Assembly (NCBI RefSeq): GCF_007995245.1
Contig: NZ_VCBA01000003.1
Span: 375,184-439,183 of the forward strand
From: Tateyamaria sp. syn59
GTDB lineage: Bacteria; Pseudomonadota; Alphaproteobacteria; Rhodobacterales; Rhodobacteraceae
Reading direction: 5' to 3'
Length of the DNA: 64,000 bases
This document shows positions 7,116-15,472 of this stretch, piece after piece; the first letter of the stretch is position 1; each line of letters opens with the position of its first letter. The notes beneath the pieces are model-generated. The model was not told where the DNA came from. It did not search any database and saw only the letters and a list, made by a program, of their open reading frames with translations. The translations under genes were made by a program, and so were the position numbers.

Positions 7116-8197
7116 CACGCCACCTCCGCTCGGCCAAAACGAACGCAGTAGTTGGTTAACAGATCGAGCGCTAAAAGAAAAAACAGCAGCATCCCCTGAA
7201 ACACCTGAATGGCCGCCGCTGGCAGGCCCAACTGCGACTGCGCAATGTCGCCACCGATATAAGTCAGCGCCATCAACAACCCCGCCGCCACGATCCCCAG
7301 CGGGTTCAAGCGGCCGAGGAAGGCCACAATGATGGCCGTGAACCCATAGCCCACATTGAAATCAATGCTGATCTGACCCGCGGGCCCGGCCACTTCGAAC
7401 ATCCCCGCCAGCCCTGCCAACAGACCCGAAGTGCCCAGACAAAACAGCACCAACCGCCCCGGATTGACGCCCCCGAACTTGGCCGCCCGCGGCGCCTCAC
7501 CCGTCACCCGAATGGCAAAGCCCAGCCGGTGCCAGGTGAGCAGAACATACGCAAAGATGACGGCAATCAGCGCCGCCACAACACCCCAGTGCATGCCGGT
7601 GCCCGCAATGATCTCAGCGTTATGTGCTGACGGATACTGCTGCAAATTGCGCGAGCCGGGAAAGCCAAAACCCTCGGGATTCTTCAGCAATCCCAATGAC
7701 ATGGATGCCAACAACTGCTCGGCCACATAGACCAGCATCAGCGATACCAGAATCTCGTTGGTGCCAAAGCGCACCTTCAACACCGCCGGGATCATCGCCC
7801 AGGCCCAACCGCCCAAGGCCCCGGCCAGCACCATGAGCGGAAAGATCAAAACGCTCTCAGTCGGATAAAAAGCCAGTCCCACGCCCGCACCACAAATGGC
7901 GCCTACGATGTATTGCCCCTCAGCCCCGATATTCCAAATACCGGCCCGAAACCCCAGCGCCAGCCCGATCGCGATCAGCACCAGCGGCGCGCCCTTGATC
8001 AGCAGTTGAGGCCGGTAAAAGAACGCAAATTCGCCAAAGATCGGCTCCCAGAAAATCGTCGCAATGGCCTGCAACGGATCCTTGCCCAGGGCCGCAAACA
8101 GCGCGCCGCCAAAGATCATGGTCAGCACGACGGCCAGCACAGGCGTGGCATAGGCCATCACGGCCGATGGCTGCGGCCGCGCCTCGATCCGGATCAT
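7115..8197 (-). CDS. BMP-type ABC transporter permease
   Basis: The 360-residue inner-membrane permease pairs with the shorter one downstream. Its membrane domain starts near residue 13 (MAYATPVLAVVLTMIFGGALFAALGKDP) and carries the family loop GFRAGIWNIGAEGQY around residues 82-96. It forms the translocation channel for the purine/nucleoside substrate with its partner and the ATPase. The gene starts 57 bp after the ATPase stop; that gap is occupied by a dispersed repeat whose tail (GGGGA) supplies the Shine-Dalgarno. Confidence 0.88.
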   Translation of the reverse strand: MIRIEARPQPSAVMAYATPVLAVVLTMIFGGALFAALGKDPLQAIATIFWEPIFGEFAFFYRPQLLIKGAPLVLIAIGLALGFRAGIWNIGAEGQYIVGAICGAGVGLAFYPTESVLIFPLMVLAGALGGWAWAMIPAVLKVRFGTNEILVSLMLVYVAEQLLASMSLGLLKNPEGFGFPGSRNLQQYPSAHNAEIIAGTGMHWGVVAALIAVIFAYVLLTWHRLGFAIRVTGEAPRAAKFGGVNPGRLVLFCLGTSGLLAGLAGMFEVAGPAGQISIDFNVGYGFTAIIVAFLGRLNPLGIVAAGLLMALTYIGGDIAQSQLGLPAAAIQVFQGMLLFFLLALDLLTNYCVRFGRAEVA

Positions 8198-8206
8198 CCA
8201 AACATC

Positions 8207-8254
8207 CCCAGCTTCATTTCGCCAAATAAACCGCCGCCGGAGGCTCCCGCACCC
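8207..8254 (-). repeat. Dispersed hairpin/T-tract repeat inside the purine operon
   Basis: Read on the minus strand, the gap between the ATPase and permease genes is a GC-rich stem region (GCCTCCGGCGGCGG) followed by TTTATTTGGCGAAATGAAG. This resembles the hairpin + TATTT + GAAG layout of other copies in this window. The final GCTGGGGATG doubles as the ribosome-binding site of the permease gene. Similarity to the other copies is structural more than exact. Confidence 0.5.
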
Positions 8255-9769
8255 TCAAACATGCGCTACCTCCATCCCGTGGGCACCCCCCAGCATCAAA
8301 CCGATCTGCTCCACATCCAACCCAGCCGTGGCACGCGGCGCACTCAAGCGCCCCTCGTTCAGTGCCGCAAACCGGTCCGAGATTTCCATCAGCTCGTCCA
8401 GATCTTGCGAAATAGCGACCACTGCGGACCCATCCGCCGCCAAATCCAGCAAGGCCTGCCGAATGGCCGCCGCCGCCGCCGCATCCACCCCCCAAGTCGG
8501 CTGGTTCACAACCAGCACTTCCGGCTTCTGCAACACCTCGCGCCCGATCACGAATTTCTGCAGGTTGCCGCCAGACAGCGACCGCGCTGCGTTCTCAGGC
8601 CCCGGCGTGCGCACGTCAAAGCCCGAAATGATCCGCTCCGCAAAGCTACGGGTCTTCCGCCAGTCCAGCATCCCCCGCCGCGCCAGCCCCTCGCGCGCAG
8701 CCCCGGTCAGCATGGCATTCTCTGTCAGCGACATATTCGGCGCGGCGGCATGGCCCAGCCGCTCCTCGGGGGCTGCCAACACACCCAAACCGCGCCGCGC
8801 TTCCGGCCCTGCCTTGGCCAGATCATCCCCCTTGAACCGTACCATCCCTGGCCCGCAGGGTAACTCGCCTGACAAGACAGCCAGCAATTCATCCTGCCCG
8901 TTGCCCGCAACGCCACCGATGCCCAGCACCTCGCCCGCGCGCACGTCAAAGGACAGGTCCTTCAAAGACATGCCAAAGGCCGACGGCGATGCCACCGACA
9001 ATCCCGTCACGGACAACAGCACCTCGCCTGCCGCATGGGCCGCTGCCTTTGGCGTGGCCAGCGAACTGCCCACCATCATCTCCGCCATGGCCCGGGCCGA
9101 GGTGTCACGCGGTACGCAGGTACCCACCACCTGTCCGCCCCGCAGGATTGTCGCCGCATCACAAAGCGCGCGAATTTCCTCCAGCTTGTGCGAGATATAC
9201 AGGATCGCTGTCCCCTCGGCGCTCAGCTTGCGCAGGGTTTCAAAAAGGATTTCCACCTCCTGCGGCGTCAGTACAGAGGTCGGCTCGTCCATGATCAGCA
9301 GTTTTGGGTCCTGCAAAAGACACCGAATGATCTCGACCCGCTGCCGCTCACCCGCCGACAGATCGCCCACCACCCGATCTGGCGACAGGGGCAACCCATA
9401 GGTCTCCGACACCTCACGAATACGCGCCGCCAGCGTCCGCATAGGCGGCGGTGTTTCCATCCCCAGCGCGATATTCTCCGCCACGCTTAGCGCGTCAAAA
9501 AGCGAAAAATGCTGAAACACCATGCCCACACCCGCCGCACGGGCCGCACGCGGATCAGCGGGCGCAAAGCCTGCACCGTTCATCTGCATGACACCGGCAT
9601 CCGGCTTCACCAGCCCATAGATCATCTTGACCAGCGTCGACTTGCCCGCTCCGTTCTCGCCCAGCAACGCATGGATTTCACCGGGTGCGATCTCCAACGA
9701 TACGTCGTCGTTGGCGACAACGCCGGGATAGGCCTTGGTCAACCCGTTCAGGGACAAAAGGGGGCTCAC
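8255..9769 (-). CDS. BMP-type ABC transporter ATP-binding protein (duplicated ATPase)
   Basis: The 504-residue protein contains two ABC domains, as usual for nucleoside and sugar importers of the YufO/RbsA type. Domain 1 has Walker A ALLGENGAGKSTLVK (~34-48) and LSAGERQRVE. Domain 2 begins near residue 250 with a degenerate Walker A (GIGGVAGNGQDEL) and has the signature LSGGNLQKFVIGRE. It powers import with the two permeases. The GTG start at 9769 overlaps the xdhC stop (GTGA), linking transport and xanthine oxidation in one message. Confidence 0.92.
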   Translation of the reverse strand: MSPLLSLNGLTKAYPGVVANDDVSLEIAPGEIHALLGENGAGKSTLVKMIYGLVKPDAGVMQMNGAGFAPADPRAARAAGVGMVFQHFSLFDALSVAENIALGMETPPPMRTLAARIREVSETYGLPLSPDRVVGDLSAGERQRVEIIRCLLQDPKLLIMDEPTSVLTPQEVEILFETLRKLSAEGTAILYISHKLEEIRALCDAATILRGGQVVGTCVPRDTSARAMAEMMVGSSLATPKAAAHAAGEVLLSVTGLSVASPSAFGMSLKDLSFDVRAGEVLGIGGVAGNGQDELLAVLSGELPCGPGMVRFKGDDLAKAGPEARRGLGVLAAPEERLGHAAAPNMSLTENAMLTGAAREGLARRGMLDWRKTRSFAERIISGFDVRTPGPENAARSLSGGNLQKFVIGREVLQKPEVLVVNQPTWGVDAAAAAAIRQALLDLAADGSAVVAISQDLDELMEISDRFAALNEGRLSAPRATAGLDVEQIGLMLGGAHGMEVAHV

Positions 9770-10689
9770 GCACGGGTCTCCAGTCGTAGCGGTATGGTCT
9801 GCGTGGACTGTGCTAGCCGATAGGCGACCCCAATCGCAATCAAATGCGGGTCCTTGCCAAGGGAAGGATCGCCAATCGGGCAGGTGATGCGGTCAATTTC
9901 ATCCGCAGCGTGTCCCAATTCCGTCAACCGCTTGCGAAAGCGCGCCCATTTTGTTTTCGACCCGATCAACCCGCAAGTGGCAAAACCACGGGTCAGCAGG
10001 GCATGGCACAGGCCAAGGTCAATATCATGGGCGTAGGTCAGGATCAGGTGATGCGCATCTCTGGGCGCATGGGCCGCCAGCGCGGGCAGGTCCACGGCAG
10101 GCACCGTGGTCACCGCGTCCGGCACATCTTCGGGAAACCGCTCAGGCCCGGTATCGGCCCAGGTCAACCGATGCCCCGGCACATGGCGAAGAATATCGAC
10201 CAGCGCACGGCCCACGTGACCCGCGCCCCAGATCCAGACCTCCTGATCCTCCGGGCGCACCGGCTCGATCATCCAGCCGTCTTTCAGTTGCGATGCGGGC
10301 AGGGTGCCCTGATTGCGCGCCGCCTTCATCATCCGCTTGATGGACAGGGGCATCGGGTCCGGCCCCCGCGCCACCAGATCATGGGGCAGGGCGCGGGCGC
10401 GGTTCAGGTCGTAGATTTCCGACAAAACCTCAACGGCCCCACCACAGCACTGCCCAAGGTCCGGCCCAAGCGCGTGACGGCTGCGCGTGTCCCGCTTTAA
10501 CTTGCGCCCGGCCGCCGCCAATTCAAACTCCAGCGCACCGCCACCAATGGTGCCCGACTGCCCGCCGTCCCAGACCAGCATCGCCGCGCCCGCCTCACGC
10601 GGGGCCGACCCCTGCACATGTGCCACCACGACGCGCACCACACGGCCATGCGCCGCGCAGGCGGCAATCAGACCTGCGCGATCAAACAT
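9766..10689 (-). CDS. xdhC: Xanthine dehydrogenase accessory protein XdhC
   Basis: The 307-residue protein is the XdhC/CoxI-type chaperone that binds molybdenum cofactor, promotes its sulfuration and helps insert it into xanthine dehydrogenase. The N-terminal domain has HVQGSAPREAGAAMLVW and the GTIGGGALE loop; the C-terminal Rossmann part begins VWIWGAGHVGRALVDIL. The ATG at 10689 overlaps the xdhB stop by 8 bp; a GTG two codons earlier (10695) is possible. Its position directly after xdhAB fits its role. Confidence 0.93.
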   Translation of the reverse strand: MFDRAGLIAACAAHGRVVRVVVAHVQGSAPREAGAAMLVWDGGQSGTIGGGALEFELAAAGRKLKRDTRSRHALGPDLGQCCGGAVEVLSEIYDLNRARALPHDLVARGPDPMPLSIKRMMKAARNQGTLPASQLKDGWMIEPVRPEDQEVWIWGAGHVGRALVDILRHVPGHRLTWADTGPERFPEDVPDAVTTVPAVDLPALAAHAPRDAHHLILTYAHDIDLGLCHALLTRGFATCGLIGSKTKWARFRKRLTELGHAADEIDRITCPIGDPSLGKDPHLIAIGVAYRLAQSTQTIPLRLETRA

Positions 10690-13021
10690 CGCCACGCGCG
10701 GTGTGCACCGCTCTCAACACAGCTTCGGCAGTTGCGGGGGCCTGCAAGTCCGGATAGTGCGGCCCACAGGCCGCTGCCGCATCGCTCAGCGCGAGAAAGG
10801 CCGAAATCCCCAGCATCAATGGCGGCTCGCCCACGGCCTTGGATTTATAGATCGTGTCGGCCCGATTCTCACCATCCCAGAGTGCCACATTGAACACGTC
10901 AGGCCGGTCCGCACAGGCGGGAATCTTGTAGGTCGACGGCGCATGGGTGCGCAAACGGCCCGCATCGTCCCAGACCAGCTCCTCGGTCGTCAGCCAACCC
11001 GCGCCCTGGACATAGCCGCCTTCGATCTGGCCAATGTCCAGCGCCGGGTTCAGCGAGGCCCCCGCGTCATGCAGGATGTCGGCGCGCAAAATCCAGTTCT
11101 CACCCGTTAGCGTGTCGATCACCACCTCCGTCACGGCTGCGCCATAGGCAAAATAGAAAAAAGGCCGGCCCTGTCCCTTGATCCGGTCCCATTTGATGTC
11201 AGGCGTCTTGTAGAACCCGGTCGCCGACAGGCTGATGCGGGCCATGTATGTCATCTCCGCCACATCAGCAAAGCTGTACTCCTCGGCCCCCGCACGCACC
11301 CGTCCGTCGGCAAAGATCACTTCATCCGGGCGCACCTGGTGCAACTGCGCCAGATGTTCAGCCATCCGATCTCGAATGGTGTCGCAGGCGGCCTTCACCG
11401 CCATCCCGTTCAGATCACTGCCCGACGATGCCGCCGTGGCTGAGGTGTTGGGCACCTTGGCCGTGTCGGTCGCGGTGATCTTGACCATCTCTAGCGGCAC
11501 GCCAAATCGGCTCGCAGCTACCTGCGCCACTTTTTGGAACAGCCCCTGTCCCATCTCGGTCCCACCATGGTTCAGATGGATCGACCCGTCTGCATAAACA
11601 TGAACCAACGCACCGGCTTGGTTCAAATGCGTCAGGGTAAAAGAAATCCCGAACTTCACCGGCGTCAGCGCAATCCCCTTCTTCAGCACCGGGTTCGCGG
11701 CGTTCCACTCTGCCACAGCCGCCCGCCGCGCATCGTAGTCCGCACTCTCGCGCAATTGCGCGACCAAGGCATCGCCAATAAAGTCATCGACCTCCTGCCC
11801 ATAGGGCGTTGTCTGATAAGTCTTCCCTGTTTTCAAAAAATCCTCGGGGGGAGCGCCATCGGCGCGGGGGGCAGACAGCCCCCCTTGATAAAAATTCGCA
11901 AACCGCACCGCCAGCGGATCAAGCCCCAGATGGCCCGCCACATGGTCCACGATCCGCTCCATCCCCAACATGCCCTGCGGCCCGCCAAACCCGCGGAATG
12001 CCGTTGCACTCTGCGTATTGGTGCGCAGCCGATGGCTCTCGATCCGGACATCGGGCAACCAATAGGCGTTGTCCGCATGCAACATTGCCCGGTCGGCCAC
12101 GGGCAGAGACAGGTCCATCGCCCAACCACAACGCACATACTGGCGCACGTCCAGCGCGGTGATGCGACCCGCATCGTCAAAGCCCACGTCATAGTTGATC
12201 CGAAAATCATGCCGCTTGCCGGTGATGACCATGTCGTCATCGCGGTCATAGCGCATCTTGCAGGGGGCACCCGTCAGCCGCGCGGCCACGGCACAGGCGA
12301 CGGCCAGCGCATTGCCCTGGCTCTCCTTTCCGCCAAAGCCGCCGCCCATCCGCCGTGTCTCGCAACGCACGGCGTGCATGGGCACGCCAAGGGCATCGGC
12401 CACCTTGTGCTGAATCTCGGTCGGGTGCTGGGTGGAGGAGATGACGTGCATGTCCCCATCCTCCCCCGGCAGAGCCAATGCGGCCTGACCCTCAAGATAA
12501 AAGTGCTCCTGCCCGCCAATCTGGAACGACCCCGTAAGGCGGTGCTCTGCCCCACCCATGGCCGCAGCGGCATCGCCGCGGGCATAGATGCGCGGGCCGT
12601 CTTCGAACCGTGTGCCTGCGGCCAGCGCCTGATCAATGGTCAGGATCGGGTCATCTTCCGCAATCTCGACCTTGCCCAACCGCGCCGCATGACGCGCTGC
12701 CAAATGCGAGCGGGCGACGATCAGAAACAGGGGCTGGCCCAGATAGTGCACCGACCCGTCGGACAGCAAAGGCTCATCATGGGCCGAGGGCGAGACGTCA
12801 TTGGCAAACGGCAGGTCATCGGCGACCAGAACGGCGACGACGCCCTCTGCAGCCCGCACAGCCTCCAAATCCATCGCCGTGATCTGCCCGCGGGCGACGT
12901 CACTGATGCCAAAAGCCAGATGCAAAGTGCCCGCCGGTGCCGGGGTGTCATCCACATAACGCGCGGCTCCGGTCACATGCAGATGGGCGGCATCGTGCGG
13001 CAGAGGTTTTGCGACTGTCAT
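10682..13021 (-). CDS. xdhB: Xanthine dehydrogenase molybdopterin-binding subunit
   Basis: This 779-residue large subunit binds molybdenum cofactor and hydroxylates hypoxanthine and xanthine to urate. Seen here are GGGFGGKESQG (Mo-cofactor contact), RGFGGPQGM with the substrate-binding Arg, and KAVGEPPL near the C-terminus carrying the catalytic Glu. The gene overlaps xdhA (ATGA) and xdhC. Oddly, residues ~380-401 (GGLSAPRADGAPPEDFLKTGKT) are encoded by a copy of the dispersed hairpin repeat, inserted in frame between NFYQ and QTTPYG. All catalytic motifs remain, so the enzyme is probably active. Confidence 0.95.
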   Translation of the reverse strand: MTVAKPLPHDAAHLHVTGAARYVDDTPAPAGTLHLAFGISDVARGQITAMDLEAVRAAEGVVAVLVADDLPFANDVSPSAHDEPLLSDGSVHYLGQPLFLIVARSHLAARHAARLGKVEIAEDDPILTIDQALAAGTRFEDGPRIYARGDAAAAMGGAEHRLTGSFQIGGQEHFYLEGQAALALPGEDGDMHVISSTQHPTEIQHKVADALGVPMHAVRCETRRMGGGFGGKESQGNALAVACAVAARLTGAPCKMRYDRDDDMVITGKRHDFRINYDVGFDDAGRITALDVRQYVRCGWAMDLSLPVADRAMLHADNAYWLPDVRIESHRLRTNTQSATAFRGFGGPQGMLGMERIVDHVAGHLGLDPLAVRFANFYQGGLSAPRADGAPPEDFLKTGKTYQTTPYGQEVDDFIGDALVAQLRESADYDARRAAVAEWNAANPVLKKGIALTPVKFGISFTLTHLNQAGALVHVYADGSIHLNHGGTEMGQGLFQKVAQVAASRFGVPLEMVKITATDTAKVPNTSATAASSGSDLNGMAVKAACDTIRDRMAEHLAQLHQVRPDEVIFADGRVRAGAEEYSFADVAEMTYMARISLSATGFYKTPDIKWDRIKGQGRPFFYFAYGAAVTEVVIDTLTGENWILRADILHDAGASLNPALDIGQIEGGYVQGAGWLTTEELVWDDAGRLRTHAPSTYKIPACADRPDVFNVALWDGENRADTIYKSKAVGEPPLMLGISAFLALSDAAAACGPHYPDLQAPATAEAVLRAVHTARGDV
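11821..11884 (-). repeat. Dispersed hairpin/T-tract repeat, in frame inside xdhB
   Basis: On the minus strand this 64-bp block reads GGGGGGCTGTCTGCCCCCC (hairpin), a second inverted pair GCGCCGATGGCGC, then CCCCCCGAGGATTTTTTGAAAACAGGGAAGA in two parts. It matches the intergenic copy at 43084-43140 in order and sequence. It is read through in frame as about 22 codons. Confidence 0.8.
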
Positions 13022-14403
13022 GCCCGCACCTCCAAAACGTTTGTGGCCTGCCCCTGATCTTCAAGCCATGCACGCAGAAGCATGTTCTGCGCCGCCTCCA
13101 TCCGATACTGGGAAGAGGCCCGCATGTCGGACATCGGCGTGAAATCCCGCGTCATTGCCTGCATCGCACTGGCCACCGTCGCGTCTGTCCATGGCATGCC
13201 CCGCAGCGCAGCCTCGGCACGCAGCGCACGTTTGGGCGTGCCTGCCATCCCGCCAAAGGCCAGGCGCACCTCGCGCACTTCTCCGTCCTCGACCTCGATC
13301 CAGAAACAGCCACAGACGGCCGAGATATCCTGATCGAACCGTTTCGACAGCTTGTAGCAGCGCAGATGATCATTCTGTCGAGGAATTGTGATCGCCTCGA
13401 CAAACTCGTTCTCCGCCCGATCCTGCTTGCCATAGTCGATGAAGAAATCTTCGATCGGCATCTCTCGCACACCATCGACGGACCGCAAATGCAGCGTGGC
13501 CCCAAGCGCGATTAAGGCGGGTGAGCCATCCCCGATGGGCGAGCCGTTAGCCACATTGCCGCCAATGGTCGCCGCATTCCGCACCTGCACCGAGCCATAG
13601 CGGCGGATCAGCTCGGCAAAAGCGGGGTGATGCTCGGCCATAACACCGTGCAGGTCAGTCAGCGTGGTCGCCGCACCAATCCGTATCTCCTCGACACCGA
13701 CCTCAACACCACTCAACGCCGGAATGCGGTTCAGGAAGGCCACGGGTCCCAGATCGCGGAAATCCTTCGTCACCCACAGGCCCACATCCGTGGCACCTGC
13801 AATCAGCGTGCCGCCGGGATTTTCACTCATCCACGTGGCGAGGGCCTCGGGCATGGTTGGGGGCTCTGCCCCCGGCTCCGTTGGAGCCTCCCCCGTGGTA
13901 TTTTCAGTCAGAAGAAGGGGAGTGTCGTTTACATGATCGGGGACCGGCGCTGTTTCAGCGGCCTTGGCGGCGCGTATAATGGGTGCGTAGCCCGTGCAAC
14001 GGCAAAGGTTGCCCGCAAGGGCCGTGTCATGGTCCGTCTCGCCGTTCAGGTGCGCCGTCGCCATCGTCGTGATGAACCCCGGCGTGCAGAAGCCGCATTG
14101 GCTGCCGTGGTGCTCGATCATGGCCTGCTGGACAGGATGCAAAGTGCCATCCGGGGCGGCGATCCCCTCGACCGTGCGGATCGCCTTGCCCTCAAGCTGC
14201 GGCATGAACAGGATGCAGGCATTGAGCGCCCGTGCGCCGCTCGCATCTGTCACCATGACCGAACAGGCGCCGCAATCGCCTTCGTTGCAGCCCTCCTTGG
14301 TGCCGGTCAGGCCGGGGCGCTCGCGCAGCCAGTCCAGAAGTGTCGTTGTCGGGGAAGTGTCCGCCGTGATCTCGCTTCCGTTCAGAAGAAAGGTCGTGCG
14401 CAT
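13018..14403 (-). CDS. xdhA: Xanthine dehydrogenase small subunit (2Fe-2S / FAD)
   Basis: The 461-residue subunit carries two 2Fe-2S clusters and FAD and passes electrons from XdhB to NAD. Cluster ligands are in EGCNEGDCGACS (~37-48), CGFCTPGF and NLCRCTGYAPI. The FAD domain has LIAGATDVGLWV and TIGGNVANGSPIGD. The interdomain linker (residues ~162-182, PLLLTENTTGEAPTEPG and onward) is encoded by another copy of the hairpin repeat, in the opposite orientation to the one in xdhB. It is the first gene of the purine operon; the promoter should lie in the 131-bp gap upstream. Confidence 0.95.
   Translation of the reverse strand: MRTTFLLNGSEITADTSPTTTLLDWLRERPGLTGTKEGCNEGDCGACSVMVTDASGARALNACILFMPQLEGKAIRTVEGIAAPDGTLHPVQQAMIEHHGSQCGFCTPGFITTMATAHLNGETDHDTALAGNLCRCTGYAPIIRAAKAAETAPVPDHVNDTPLLLTENTTGEAPTEPGAEPPTMPEALATWMSENPGGTLIAGATDVGLWVTKDFRDLGPVAFLNRIPALSGVEVGVEEIRIGAATTLTDLHGVMAEHHPAFAELIRRYGSVQVRNAATIGGNVANGSPIGDGSPALIALGATLHLRSVDGVREMPIEDFFIDYGKQDRAENEFVEAITIPRQNDHLRCYKLSKRFDQDISAVCGCFWIEVEDGEVREVRLAFGGMAGTPKRALRAEAALRGMPWTDATVASAMQAMTRDFTPMSDMRASSQYRMEAAQNMLLRAWLEDQGQATNVLEVRA
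13859..13920 (+). repeat. Dispersed hairpin/T-tract repeat, in frame inside xdhA
   Basis: Read on the plus strand: GGGGGCTCTGCCCCC hairpin, then GGCTCCGTTGGAGCC hairpin, CTCCCCCGTGGTATTTTCAG and AGAAGAAGGGG. The order of parts is the same as at 11821-11884 and 43084-43140, with a diverged T-tract. It encodes 21 codons of the XdhA linker from its other strand, without a stop or frameshift. Confidence 0.72.
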
Positions 14404-14534
14404 GTTATATGTGCCTGCCGCGGTACCAACGCCCCTGATGCGGCCCCTCGGTCGATGCGGCGTAGACCGAAGGGCGGGCTGTCAGCGGATAAGGTAGGGC
14501 AGGCGGGCAGGCAAAGGCAAGCGGGGCCGGGCGG
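14404..14534 (-). promoter_or_regulatory. Probable promoter region of the purine operon
   Basis: This gap between the SRPBCC genes and xdhA contains an interrupted inverted repeat TCGGTC-N11-GACCGA around 14448-14470, a candidate operator or hairpin. No riboswitch-like structure was recognised, and -35/-10 assignment is not secure. Confidence 0.35.
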
Positions 14535-14993
14535 TTACGCCGCCATCTTGGTGGCGAGTGCCTCAAGGTTGGCCAACCCTGCCTCCCATCCCGCCTTGAA
14601 CTCGCTGTCCGCGTCCGGCCCGGTGAAGGCCGACACCGCCACCGACACATCAAGTCGCGATCCGGTCCCCTGGGCTGTCACCCGGTAGGTGACCAACGTG
14701 GTCGCGATGGCGGCCCCGCCGATAATGACCGTCTCGGTAAAGGCCGCATCATGCGGCCCGTCGATCCGGTACCAGCGCGTATCCACCGTGAATTCCGGAT
14801 TGTCCGCAGGCCCGCAGCGATGCGTTTCATGGCCGCCCAACCGGAAGTCCGATTTGTCCATGATCAGCACCATGCCTTCCTCCGGCGCGCCCCAGACCTC
14901 GCGCATCTGCCCATCGGTCAGCAAGTGCCACAGCCGGTCGGGGTTTAGCGGTAAAGTCCGGCTGAGGTCGAAATGTCCGGTATCTGTTGTCAT
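14535..14993 (-). CDS. SRPBCC (AHSA1/START-like) protein
   Basis: This 152-residue soluble protein has the SRPBCC hydrophobic-pocket fold: it opens DLSRTLPLNPDRLWHLLTDGQM, has a central FRLGGHETHRCG strand pair and ends in the long C-terminal helix FKAGWEAGLANLEALATKM. Proteins of this AHSA1-like type bind lipophilic ligands; the ligand here is unknown. Its ATG overlaps the stop of the second SRPBCC gene (ATGA), and both follow an ArsR regulator. Confidence 0.85.
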   Translation of the reverse strand: MTTDTGHFDLSRTLPLNPDRLWHLLTDGQMREVWGAPEEGMVLIMDKSDFRLGGHETHRCGPADNPEFTVDTRWYRIDGPHDAAFTETVIIGGAAIATTLVTYRVTAQGTGSRLDVSVAVSAFTGPDADSEFKAGWEAGLANLEALATKMAA

Positions 14994-15472
14994 GATGTCT
15001 TCTCCTTCAAAGTCATTGCGAGCTCTCCAAGCTGACGGATCACCGTCGCCCAGCCCTCGTGAAATCCCATTTCTTCGTGCCGTTTGCGGGTCGCTTCATC
15101 GCCATGCAGAACGGTGGCGCGGTACAGCGTGCCCGCGTCGCGCGGCTCAAGCTCGTAGATCGCGGTCATAAACGGGGCCGCGGTGGGGCGGTAGCCGCTC
15201 AAGAGCGCATCGGTGGTCACCAGCCGCCGGGCCGGATCCGCCTCGAGGACACAGCCCCGCAGTGGCATCTCGGTCCCGTCATCCAGCACCATGGTCAGGT
15301 CTGCCCGTCCGCCTGGCACGAAGTCATACGCGATGTCCTTGACCGTGAACGGCTTGGGCGCAAACCACTGCGCCAGAAGGTCGGGATCGGTCCAGCAGCG
15401 CCAGACGGTTTCGGGCTTTGCCCCGATCTCGCGTTCGATGCGCAGGTCCAGGTCCGGGTTGAAATCCATCAT
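14990..15472 (-). CDS. SRPBCC (AHSA1) domain protein
   Basis: The predicted 160-residue protein starts MMDFNPDLDLRIEREIGAKPETVWRCWTDPDLLAQWFAPKP, the classic AHSA1/activator-of-Hsp90-like N-terminus, and ends with HEEMGFHEGWATVIRQLGEL. The ATG at 15472 overlaps the arsR stop (ATGATG context), and the longer frame to 15559 runs inside arsR. It is a paralogue of the next gene. ArsR plus SRPBCC operons are common and their ligands are largely unknown. Confidence 0.87.
   Translation of the reverse strand: MMDFNPDLDLRIEREIGAKPETVWRCWTDPDLLAQWFAPKPFTVKDIAYDFVPGGRADLTMVLDDGTEMPLRGCVLEADPARRLVTTDALLSGYRPTAAPFMTAIYELEPRDAGTLYRATVLHGDEATRKRHEEMGFHEGWATVIRQLGELAMTLKEKTS

Noticed and set aside
6067-7332. 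421-residue plus-strand frame
   Set aside because: It lies antisense to two permease genes and has shadow-like composition rich in Arg, His and Gln without any family motif.
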